Positions 58,846-64,000 of a DNA stretch of 64,000 bases are shown one piece after another. The DNA is from JAMHWF01 sp964371405 (lineage in GTDB: Bacteria > Pseudomonadota > Gammaproteobacteria > Burkholderiales > Burkholderiaceae_C). Both the position numbers and the translations under genes were made by a program. The stretch is from the NCBI GenBank assembly GCA_964371405.1, contig CAYJLV010000001.1, positions 186,001 through 250,000 on the forward strand, read 5' to 3'. Below the pieces are notes generated by a model. That model made no database searches, was not told where the DNA came from, and was given only the letters and a program-made list of their open reading frames with translations. Position 1 is the first letter of the stretch. Each line of letters begins with the position of its first letter.

Positions 58846-58870
58846 GGTGTTGCTCCTTCTTTCTCGGAAG

Positions 58871-58899
58871 GGGCGCTTGCCCACGAGGGCGATACGCCC
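58871..58899 (-). promoter_or_regulatory. Hairpin leader upstream of the 59-aa gene
   Basis: Two short hairpins lie 26-54 bases upstream of the ATG at 58845: GGGC-GCTT-GCCC (58871-58882) and GGGCG-ATA-CGCCC (58887-58899). The two-hairpin architecture is like the leaders before radC and the 42-aa gene, though the sequence differs. Confidence 0.4.
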
Positions 58900-58933
58900 C
58901 CTCGGGGTTGTCGATGGCGGCGGCTGCCGCGGG

Positions 58934-59533
58934 TCAGATCAGGCCGCGTTCGGCGAACGAAGCACACTGGTCGCCGGCCACGACGAAATGGTCGAGGACC
59001 CGGACATCGACCAGTGCCAGCGCCGACTTGAGGTTCTGCGTCAGGAATTCGTCGGCACGGCTCGGCTCGGCCGAGCCGCTCGGGTGGTTGTGCGCCAGCG
59101 CCACCGCGGCGGCGTTGCGCTCCAGCGCGCTCTTGACGATTTCGCGCGGGTAGACCGAGGTTTGCGTCAGCGTGCCGCGGAACATCTCCACGGCACTGAG
59201 CAAGCGGTTCTGTGCGTCGAGAAACAGCACGATGAAGACCTCGTGCTGCAGCCCGGCGCAGTGCAGGCGCAACCAGTCGCGCAGCGCCTGCGGCGAGTTC
59301 ATCACCGGGCCGGCGCTCAACTGCGCGCGCAGGTCACGCATCAGCAACTCACGCGCGACGCCGAGCTTGTGGTCGAGCAGGGTGTCGCTCGCCTCGGCGG
59401 CGACGGCGGCGGCACCGAAGTAGGCGGACTCGAGGTCGTTGACCTGGTCCGCATGTGAATGGTCCTTGGGCAGGACGGGGGCGAGCAAGGCGCCGATCAG
59501 TTCGGCGCGCGACAAGGCAGCAAAGTTCTGCAT
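58934..59533 (-). CDS. radC: RadC-like JAB/MPN domain protein
   Basis: 199 residues. The JAB motif is LAHNHPSGSAEPSRAD, with the upstream Glu and the RGTLTQTSVYPREIVKSAL block and VRVLDHFVVAG at the end, all hallmarks of the RadC C-terminal domain. ATG at 59533 has GGAG six bases upstream; ATGs at 59545 and 59554 are alternatives. It resembles the short RadC versions carried by integrative elements and plasmids. A conserved hairpin leader lies upstream. Confidence 0.9.
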   Translation of the reverse strand: MQNFAALSRAELIGALLAPVLPKDHSHADQVNDLESAYFGAAAVAAEASDTLLDHKLGVARELLMRDLRAQLSAGPVMNSPQALRDWLRLHCAGLQHEVFIVLFLDAQNRLLSAVEMFRGTLTQTSVYPREIVKSALERNAAAVALAHNHPSGSAEPSRADEFLTQNLKSALALVDVRVLDHFVVAGDQCASFAERGLI

Positions 59534-59977
59534 GGCGTTCTCCATGGGGTTCATCGAAAGGACGAACGGGAACGCCGCCCCAGCCGGGAACGGGTTCCCG
59601 AGCGGGTGACGCCGCGAGGGCGCCGAAGGGGGCAGGTGACGACTGCTACGCCTGGCCGGGCCAGGACCTCCGGTAGGAGGGTTTGATCTCACGATCGGAT
59701 GCCGCGTCAGTGTCGTCCGGGTGGCGCTCGGCGGACACCGTCGCGAGGCGGGCGCCATGCGAGCGGGCCGGCGGAATGGGAGAGTTCTGCGTGGCGCCAG
59801 CGCCGGTGTCGCGTCGCGTGCCCGCAACGCGCCCCCATGAGCCCGCGACTCGAATCGCAGCGTGATGCGACTGGAGTCGAGCCGGCGAAGAATGTTTCGC
59901 TGCAGCCTGTTTTGCGCTTGCACAGGGGTGCCGCTCGGCGCGAGCATGGCAGCGAGATCCTCGTTTGCGTGCCCGCC
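59534..59977. other. Divergent intergenic region with conserved leader elements
   Basis: 444 bases between radC (minus) and the 71-aa gene (plus). It contains the leader element (59563-59600), a GGTGACGACTGCTACGCC element at 59635-59652, and hairpins CCTGGC-CGG-GCCAGG and CCTCC-GGTA-GGAGG (about 59651-59680). Nothing in it reads as a gene. Confidence 0.6.
59563..59600 (-). promoter_or_regulatory. Conserved leader element upstream of radC
   Basis: Plus-strand core: GGGAACGCCGCCCC, then the inverted repeat CGGGAAC-GG-GTTCCCG (59585-59600). Nearly the same stretch recurs at 61067-61107 before the 42-aa gene. Being 30-67 bases upstream of the radC start on the minus strand, it should lie in the 5' leader or promoter. 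Confidence 0.6.
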
Positions 59978-60193
59978 ATGATCCGCCTTGGAACCCACAT
60001 CCGCCTGACCCGGCCCGAAGCCGAGCGCCTGTTCCGGCTCACCGACATCGAGCCGGTGAACATCCACACGGCGGCAGACCTGGACGCCTATGTGGCCCGC
60101 TGCAAGGCGCACTACTGGGGCCGCTCGCGCGACACGCAGTTCCTGCACTGGCTGATCGACCAGGAGCGTGCCAGGCTCGAAGTCGCGGCGTGA
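59978..60193 (+). CDS. Conserved small protein of element backbone (71 aa)
   Basis: 71 residues starting MIRLGTHIRLTRPEAERLFRL. It continues with LDAYVARCKAHYWGRSRDTQFLHWLIDQERARLEVA, an amphipathic helical protein with a lone Cys. The compact, Trp-rich pattern looks real, and codon use matches neighbouring genes. No family recognised. No strong ribosome site precedes the ATG; a GTG at 59969 is an alternative start. Confidence 0.55.
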   Translation: MIRLGTHIRLTRPEAERLFRLTDIEPVNIHTAADLDAYVARCKAHYWGRSRDTQFLHWLIDQERARLEVAA

Positions 60194-60239
60194 AGAAAGG
60201 AGGCCCCGAAGCACGAGGGCTTCGGGGCGAGGGGTGGCG

Positions 60240-60737
60240 TCAGGCCGTGCGCGCCGCAACGGGCGTCGGCGCGGTGGTGTCCGACGCGGACGGCGGCGGG
60301 GCCTTGGGGTCGAAAGCGGCATGGGCCTGGGCGACGCCGGCGTCGCGCCGGAGTTGCCTCACCTTTGCCGTGGCCGGTTCACGTCGTGTCTCGGGCAGGC
60401 ACTCGACGAGCAGATCGATCGCGCGGGAACTCTTCAGCCTCAGTGCTTGCAGCGGCTCGACGACGAGCACGCGGCCAACCTGCCGCACGAACTGCCCGAT
60501 CCGCTTGTTTCGCTGCGTGCGCGCCTTGTGCGCGCGCAGCGATTCGCGGCAGCTCAGGTAGAGCGCGAGGTGGTCGTGCCGCGCCTGCGCATCTGCATCG
60601 AGTTGAGCCAGCACTTCCGCGGCGATGTCGGCTTGGCCGACCTGCCGGTAGACGCGGACCCAGGCACGCTCTTCTTCGATCTCCACGGCCGAGCGCTTCG
60701 CCTTGCGGGGAGCCGGGTAGGGTCTGTCGTTCAACAT
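60240..60737 (-). CDS. Helical basic protein of element backbone (165 aa)
   Basis: 165 residues. The N-terminus RPYPAPRKAKRSAVEIEEERAWVRVYRQVGQADIAAEVLAQLDADAQARHDHLALYLSCRESLRAHKARTQRNKRIGQFVRQV is rich in Arg and Ala helices, followed by a Pro/Ala tail. No domain is recognised; the composition suggests nucleic-acid or protein interaction (inference). AAGGAG precedes the ATG at 60737 and a GGGGAG/CTCCCC hairpin lies about 45 bases further upstream. Confidence 0.55.
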   Translation of the reverse strand: MLNDRPYPAPRKAKRSAVEIEEERAWVRVYRQVGQADIAAEVLAQLDADAQARHDHLALYLSCRESLRAHKARTQRNKRIGQFVRQVGRVLVVEPLQALRLKSSRAIDLLVECLPETRREPATAKVRQLRRDAGVAQAHAAFDPKAPPPSASDTTAPTPVAARTA

Positions 60738-60778
60738 CGGGTGGACTCCTTGGTTGGCGAGCGCACCTGGCACCCCGA

Positions 60779-60798
60779 GGGGAGACGGTGGACTCCCC
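60779..60798 (-). promoter_or_regulatory. Hairpin upstream of the 165-aa gene
   Basis: GGGGAG (60779-60784) pairs with CTCCCC (60793-60798) across eight bases, about 42-61 bases upstream of the start at 60737. It is the same position as the leader hairpins of other minus-strand backbone genes. A further imperfect inverted repeat (GGCGAGTG and CACTCGCC, about 60869-60905) lies between here and the 42-aa gene stop. Confidence 0.4.
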
Positions 60799-60917
60799 TG
60801 GTTGGAAGATCGCCGACGAATCGGCATCGCTTGCGTTGGTACGCGGAAAGCGAACCATTGGCCTCGTCGGGCGAGTGTCTGGCCGCATTACCAGGCCACT
60901 CGCCGACGAATGCACTC

Positions 60918-61046
60918 TCACGCCGCGACAGGGCGCAGCAGGGCGGCCAGGCGCGGTGGCGGCGGGACCGGCACGCGAACGCGTCCCGACCCTCCGAGCA
61001 GCACGCCGACGGGCCGTGGTGCTCTCGTTGCTTGGCTTGTACACAT
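60918..61046 (-). CDS. Possible 42-residue protein
   Basis: ATG at 61046 follows GAAGGAG with seven to eight bases spacing, and the frame ends at TGA 60920-60918. The product opens MCTSQATRAPRPVGVLLGG and is rich in Arg, Pro and Val, with VRVPVPPPPRLAALLRPVAA at the end written as two halves. It has no recognisable domain. The support is the strong ribosome site and an upstream leader that matches radC's. It could be a leader peptide. Confidence 0.45.
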   Translation of the reverse strand: MCTSQATRAPRPVGVLLGGSGRVRVPVPPPPRLAALLRPVAA

Positions 61047-61594
61047 GGCAGTTCTCCTTCGTGAAGCGAAGGGGAACGCCGCTCCCGTCGGGGAACATGG
61101 TTCCCCGTCTGGGATGCTTCGGCCCGGGTGGGCCGAAGCGACTGGATGGCAAGCCACGGCCCATGGGGGTGTGGTTCGCCATGAAAGGAAGGCCCACGGT
61201 CTTCCGATCGGGGCCTTGCTCGGCGCCTGGCATCACGCTGCTTGCGCAGCGCATGTCGGCGCTGGTGAAGCCTGCGCGTTGGCAGCTTCATCCACTCCGG
61301 CGCCCGCACGGTGGCGGGAGCCGTTGACGGGCCGCATGGAGCGGCCTGACCAGGCAGGGCCTGGCGCTCGAGGGCGGGTAACGACCGCGACGCCAGCGAG
61401 GCTGGACTTCAGCGCAGCCGAGGCTCCGATGAAGGCTTTGCAGGCACGATGCCCACAGGTAGCGGCATCAGTGTTGACCGCGGGCTTCGCCGAGGCAAGG
61501 GCGCTGGTGCAGGGGTCGGTGACCGCCATGCGCGATCACAGGCCTTCGTCGTCGTTTTGACGTGGCGGAGTCGGGTCAGACTGTGTCCTCGACA
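61047..61594. other. Non-coding stretch with leader repeats
   Basis: About 550 bases without a convincing gene. It contains the second copy of the leader element (61067-61107), a perfect hairpin GCTTCGGCCC-GGGT-GGGCCGAAGC (61116-61139), and GGGTAACGACCGCGACGCC (about 61377-61395), which matches the 59635 element. A long plus-strand frame across this region has no family features and no ribosome site. Confidence 0.5.
61067..61107 (-). promoter_or_regulatory. Conserved leader element upstream of the 42-aa gene
   Basis: Plus-strand CGAAGGGGAACGCCGCTCCC followed by GGGGAAC-ATG-GTTCCCC (61090-61106). It aligns closely with 59563-59600. On the minus strand it lies 21-61 bases upstream of the start at 61046, the same position as in the radC leader. 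Confidence 0.6.
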
Positions 61595-62185
61595 ATGGAA
61601 TCGATGGTCAAGCTCGCCAAAGACTTCCGCTCATTCGCCGACCTGGCCGCCGCCTACGTGCGCGACCGGGACTACCGCATCGTGCGCTTGTCCCGACCCG
61701 GATCAGATGTGGCGATCCTGGCGCCGCATGGCGGCAGCATCGAAGCGCACACCTCGGACATTGCCCGCGACATCGCGGGCCAGGACTTCAACCTCTATGC
61801 GTTCGAAGGCTTGCTGAAGGCCGGCAACTTCGCGGCGCTGCATCTGTCGAGCCATCTGTTCGACGAGCCGGACTGCCTGGATCTGCTAAGCGCTTGCGAG
61901 TCCGTGATCAGCGTGCATGGTTGCGGCCATGCGGGAGAGATCGTGCTGATCGGCGGACGGGATGCCGCCCTGCGGGAGTCTATCGGCGCGCGCCTGCACG
62001 CCCTAGGCGTCGCCTGCGAAGCCGCGCCGGCTGGGCTCGACGCGGCAGATCCCATGAACGTCTGCAATCGGGGGCGCAGCGGAGCCGGCGTGCAGTTGGA
62101 GGTGTCGCTTGTGCTTCGGCGTTCGCCGCGGCGAGCCCTGCTGGTGCGTGCTGTTCGCGAGGCGCTGTTGGCGACAGCGGCCTGA
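61595..62185 (+). CDS. PghP/YjqB-like poly-gamma-glutamate hydrolase family protein
   Basis: 196 residues from ATG 61595 (61604 or GTG 61562 also possible). The family pattern is clear: AILAPHGGSIEAHTSDIARDIAG with a zinc-binding PHGG, DFNLYAFEGLLKAGNFAALHLSSHLFDEP (SxHFDEP-type motif) and VISVHGCGHAGEIVLIGG. PghP is a phage-derived zinc peptidase that cuts poly-gamma-glutamate. It lies upstream of the mer operon and probably arrived with phage-like DNA. Substrate in this host is unknown. Confidence 0.8.
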   Translation: MESMVKLAKDFRSFADLAAAYVRDRDYRIVRLSRPGSDVAILAPHGGSIEAHTSDIARDIAGQDFNLYAFEGLLKAGNFAALHLSSHLFDEPDCLDLLSACESVISVHGCGHAGEIVLIGGRDAALRESIGARLHALGVACEAAPAGLDAADPMNVCNRGRSGAGVQLEVSLVLRRSPRRALLVRAVREALLATAA

Positions 62186-62221
62186 CGGCTGCTGATCAAG
62201 GAACAGCTGCTGGAGCTTGAT

Positions 62222-62434
62222 TCAACCGCAGCACGACCTGCTCGCTTGAACCGGAGGACATTTCACCGAGCCGTAGGAGCAGAAGACGCAGCAGTCGCCG
62301 GGCTCCGGACGCAGCAGCGTCTTGCAGGCCGTGCACTCGTGGAAAAACAGGCAGGCGTCGATAGGCATGGTCTCGTGCGTGACGTGACCGCACCGTGGGC
62401 AGGTCAGCGTGGACTCGACGACGATGGTGCCCAT
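62222..62434 (-). CDS. GDCCxxCSYG small Cys-rich protein of mer/metal operons
   Basis: 70 residues with two CxxC pairs near the N-terminus (LTCPRCGHVTHET) and FFHECTACKTLL, then GDCCVFCSYGSVKCPPVQASRSCCG. The GDCCxxCSYG-x3-CPP pattern is a small family commonly encoded with merT-like genes. Zinc or mercury binding is likely from the Cys density. It starts 4 bases after the merP stop. Function unproven. Confidence 0.8.
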   Translation of the reverse strand: MGTIVVESTLTCPRCGHVTHETMPIDACLFFHECTACKTLLRPEPGDCCVFCSYGSVKCPPVQASRSCCG

Positions 62435-62438
62435 GCGT

Positions 62439-62717
62439 TCACTTCCTTGCCGTTGACGGGAAGCCGGCATCGGTGGTTGCCTTCACCAGCGCAGCTACGT
62501 CGGCCTTTCCGGTGTCGAACCGGACTGTTGCGGTCTTGCGGTCGAAATCGATCTTGGCATCAGTGACGCCGGTCACCTTCTGCAGTGACTTCTTGACCGT
62601 GATCGGGCACACGCTGCAGGTCATGTTCTGGATGTCCAGGATGGCGGTCTGCTGTTCGCCGGCCAGCACAGCGACGGAAATGACGAGCGCGACGGCCGCC
62701 GCAAGGAACTTGCGCAT
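62439..62717 (-). CDS. merP: MerP periplasmic mercury-binding protein
   Basis: 92 residues. Signal peptide (AAAVALVISVAVLAG) then an HMA fold with ILDIQNMTCSVCPITVKKSLQKVTGV. The Cys pair of the MTCxxC motif binds Hg(II) and passes it to MerT. The strand KIDFDRKTATVRFDTGKADVAALVKATTDAGFPS completes the fold. It lies 12 bases after merT in the usual TP order. Confidence 0.95.
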   Translation of the reverse strand: MRKFLAAAVALVISVAVLAGEQQTAILDIQNMTCSVCPITVKKSLQKVTGVTDAKIDFDRKTATVRFDTGKADVAALVKATTDAGFPSTARK

Positions 62718-62729
62718 GGTGGGGTTCCT

Positions 62730-63077
62730 TCAGTAGAAGAGTGGCGCCATCCATGGCACCGCGAGCAAGCTGGCCAGGGCGACAACGACAATCCAGAACG
62801 TCAGTCGTTGACGACTGACGGTCCGGGGATCGGCGCAGGGCGTGCCGGGCTCGCAGACCTGGGGCACGAGGTACAGGCGGCGGAAGGCGAGCGCGACGAA
62901 GAGCAGGGTCGCACCGATGAAGAGCGGGCGCATCGGTTCCATAGCCGTGAGGTTGGCCACCCAGGCACCGCCGATCCCCATCAACAGCAGCACCATTGGC
63001 CCGACGCAGCATATCGATGCCCCGATGGCAGCCAACGCGCCCGCAACGAGCGAACCCTTGACGTTGAGCGATGCCAC
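62730..63077 (-). CDS. merT: MerT inner-membrane mercury transporter
   Basis: 115 residues with three helices. The first helix carries the Cys pair in AIGASICCVGPMVLLLMG, and the cytoplasmic loop has the second pair in QVCEPGTPCADPRT, both used to hand Hg(II) inward. It is transcribed from the MerR-controlled promoter just upstream. No merA reductase follows; the next genes are merP and a small Cys-rich protein. Confidence 0.95.
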   Translation of the reverse strand: MASLNVKGSLVAGALAAIGASICCVGPMVLLLMGIGGAWVANLTAMEPMRPLFIGATLLFVALAFRRLYLVPQVCEPGTPCADPRTVSRQRLTFWIVVVALASLLAVPWMAPLFY

Positions 63078-63107
63078 TGCGACCTCTGAACCAATGACGA
63101 TGAACGC

Positions 63108-63139
63108 AGTCTAGAGTCCGTACCATGGTACGGAGTCAA
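63108..63139 (-). promoter_or_regulatory. mer promoter and MerR operator
   Basis: On the minus strand: -35 TTGACT (complement of 63134-63139), spacer of 20 bases, and -10 TAGACT (complement of 63108-63113). The spacer contains the perfect 18-base palindrome TCCGTACCATGGTACGGA (63117-63134). The over-long spacer with a central dyad is the standard MerR-activated layout. It drives merTP leftward and overlaps the divergent merR promoter. Confidence 0.9.
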
Positions 63140-63149
63140 GAGGTGCGAC

Positions 63150-63548
63150 GTGACGTCTGAACTGTCGATTGGGCGCCTGGCTGCCGAGGCCGGCGTCAAT
63201 GTGGAGACGATCCGCTACTACCAACGGCGCGGCTTGCTGGCGGAGCCGCACAAGCCACTCAACGGGCAGCGCCGCTACCCGGCCGAGCTCACCAAGCACG
63301 TGCGCTTCATCAAGCGCGCGCAGGTGCTCGGTTTCACGCTCGAGGAGATCGCCGGCCTGCTGCGGCTCGAAGAAGCGCGCGCCTGCGCGGAGACGCGAGA
63401 GTTGGCGGACCGCAAGCTGCAGGTCATCGACGGCAAGCTGGCCGACCTCAATGCCATGCGTAAGGCGCTCGCGAAGCTGGTGCGCCAGTGCGATGCGCCC
63501 GGCAGCAAAGGCTGCTGCCCGATCATTCACGCGCTGTCGGCGGACTGA
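63150..63548 (+). CDS. merR: MerR mercury-responsive regulator
   Basis: 132 residues. The helix-turn-helix is LSIGRLAAEAGVNVETIRYYQRRGLL. All three mercury-ligand Cys are present: Cys82-equivalent in EARACAETRELADRKL, and the pair in LVRQCDAPGSKGCCPIIH with C-x8-C spacing. This separates it from the MerR protein at 33401, which lacks the first. GTG or ATG near 63150 is the start; the product is divergent from merT. Confidence 0.95.
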   Translation: MTSELSIGRLAAEAGVNVETIRYYQRRGLLAEPHKPLNGQRRYPAELTKHVRFIKRAQVLGFTLEEIAGLLRLEEARACAETRELADRKLQVIDGKLADLNAMRKALAKLVRQCDAPGSKGCCPIIHALSAD

Positions 63549-63592
63549 CCTGTTGCCGGCTTTCGGCGAGACCACGTCGACGTGAAGAAGAG

Positions 63593-63616
63593 CCCTCCCC
63601 GCAGCAGCGGGGAGGG
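63593..63616. terminator. 10-bp hairpin between merR and the helicase-type gene
   Basis: CCCTCCCCGC pairs perfectly with GCGGGGAGGG across AGCA. It lies 45 bases after merR and 14 bases after the stop of the minus-strand partial gene. On the minus strand it is followed by CTCTTCTTC, so it is a plausible terminator for that gene and may serve both strands. Confidence 0.65.
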
Positions 63617-63629
63617 GTCAAAGCCGCTG

Positions 63630-64000
63630 TCAGGCGGCGAGCTTCGTGTCCTCGGCATCCATGCGGCTGGCGCCCGCCGAGTCCTTGTCGAGGTCGAGCT
63701 GGCGTTGCAGACGCCGCTGCCGGGCGAGCAGGTCCGCCAGGCGGCTCTCATGCTCGAACGGGCGCTCGAGCTCGATCCGCAGATCGGCCAGGCGCTTGCC
63801 GCGTACGGCCAGCTGCTGGCGCGCTGCTTCGCGCTCTTTCGGCACCGACGCCAGCGCCGCGAGCAGCGCCGCCACCAGGCCCTGGGCCGTCTGGTACGCC
63901 TCGGCGTCGTACCGGCAATGCCCGTCCAGGTACAGGCCCGGAACGATGTCGCCCCGGCTGGCGCGCAGTCCGAGGTCGAAGCCGGCGAACCGGCCGACGC
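63630..64000 (-). CDS. C-terminal fragment of a large mobile-element helicase/methylase-type protein
   Basis: The frame is open from the right edge to TGA at 63632-63630, about 122 residues. It reads FAGFDLGLRASRGDIVPGLYLDGHCRYDAEAYQTAQGLVAALLAALASVPKEREAARQQL in segments, then KRLADLRIELERPFEHESRLADLLARQRRLQRQLDLDKD. This ending is typical of the very large helicase plus N6-methylase proteins of plasmids and integrative elements, recalled by pattern. The N-terminal domains are outside the window, so activity cannot be checked. Confidence 0.65.
   Translation of the reverse strand, partial: VGRFAGFDLGLRASRGDIVPGLYLDGHCRYDAEAYQTAQGLVAALLAALASVPKEREAARQQLAVRGKRLADLRIELERPFEHESRLADLLARQRRLQRQLDLDKDSAGASRMDAEDTKLAA

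Noticed and set aside
60754..61560. A 268-codon plus-strand frame between the 165-aa gene and the PghP-like gene
   Set aside because: No family features, no ribosome site, crosses conserved leader elements and the better-supported 42-aa gene on the other strand.
1..64000. Insertion sequences, tRNA genes, CRISPR arrays or attachment sites
   Set aside because: I found no transposase or integrase, no tRNA-like cloverleaf and no array of evenly spaced repeats; element ends must be outside the window or unrecognised.

Overview
The window is high-GC DNA with tightly packed, often overlapping genes. Gene content (AMP phosphorylase/PRPP operon, Cop/Cus/CopK/DUF411 copper genes, a mer operon, RadC and DUF1173 accessory genes) suggests a betaproteobacterium of the Burkholderiales type; this taxonomic call is inference. 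There are no rRNA or tRNA genes, no transposase and no CRISPR array. The picture is of a large accessory island: stress, carbon and metal cargo on the left and middle, and an integrative-element or plasmid backbone on the right.

Region 1 (1-8162, plus strand): the end of an outer-membrane lipoprotein-sorting-like protein, a divergent phosphoketolase-family enzyme, an ABC ATPase, a double-length FtsX-type permease, an outer-membrane barrel, a secreted SRPBCC protein and a small membrane protein. The lipoprotein-sorting, ABC and barrel genes look like an envelope transport set, with the thiamine-diphosphate enzyme between them.

Region 2 (8258-24492, minus strand): small stress-type proteins (SHOCT, DUF302, Met-rich), then an archaeal-type GAPDH, an ABC1/UbiB kinase-like protein, a D-2-hydroxyacid dehydrogenase, a methyltransferase, membrane proteins and an HtrA protease. 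Next come a PRPP synthetase, an AMP phosphorylase and a beta-CASP nuclease, all joined by 4-base overlaps, followed by TPM/LemA proteins and an MFS transporter. With the phosphoketolase-like enzyme these could turn nucleotide ribose into acetyl-phosphate and triose-phosphate, a route not usually assembled in bacteria.

Region 3 (24513-33291, minus strand): copper module A. It holds CopB, multicopper oxidase CopA, a P1B ATPase with an unusual CPD motif, PPK2, an orphan Rieske protein, a membrane methyltransferase-like protein, DUF2933 and Met-rich proteins. It appears to be driven from a MerR-type promoter near 32760, with a divergent MerR regulator at 33401.

Region 4 (33900-39047): accessory genes comprising a PD-(D/E)XK-like nuclease, an AraC regulator behind a heptanucleotide tandem repeat, an alpha/beta hydrolase without an evident catalytic His, and a sulfite-oxidase-like protein with an N-terminal membrane domain.

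Region 5 (39329-50915): copper module B, mainly plus strand. It holds CopK, a cupredoxin, CusF, secreted proteins, a complete CusCBA-type efflux system (CusB carries a fused CusF domain), DUF411, a second CopK and a second multicopper oxidase. A CopR/CusR-like box precedes it. Several module A protein types recur here as paralogues.

Region 6 (51102-64000): mobile-element backbone. It holds a DUF1173 - RDF-like - SbcD-like - SbcC-like operon, RadC, several small proteins with conserved hairpin leaders, and a PghP-like phage protein. A merR/merTP operon without merA follows. The C-terminus of a large helicase/methylase-type protein enters from the right edge.
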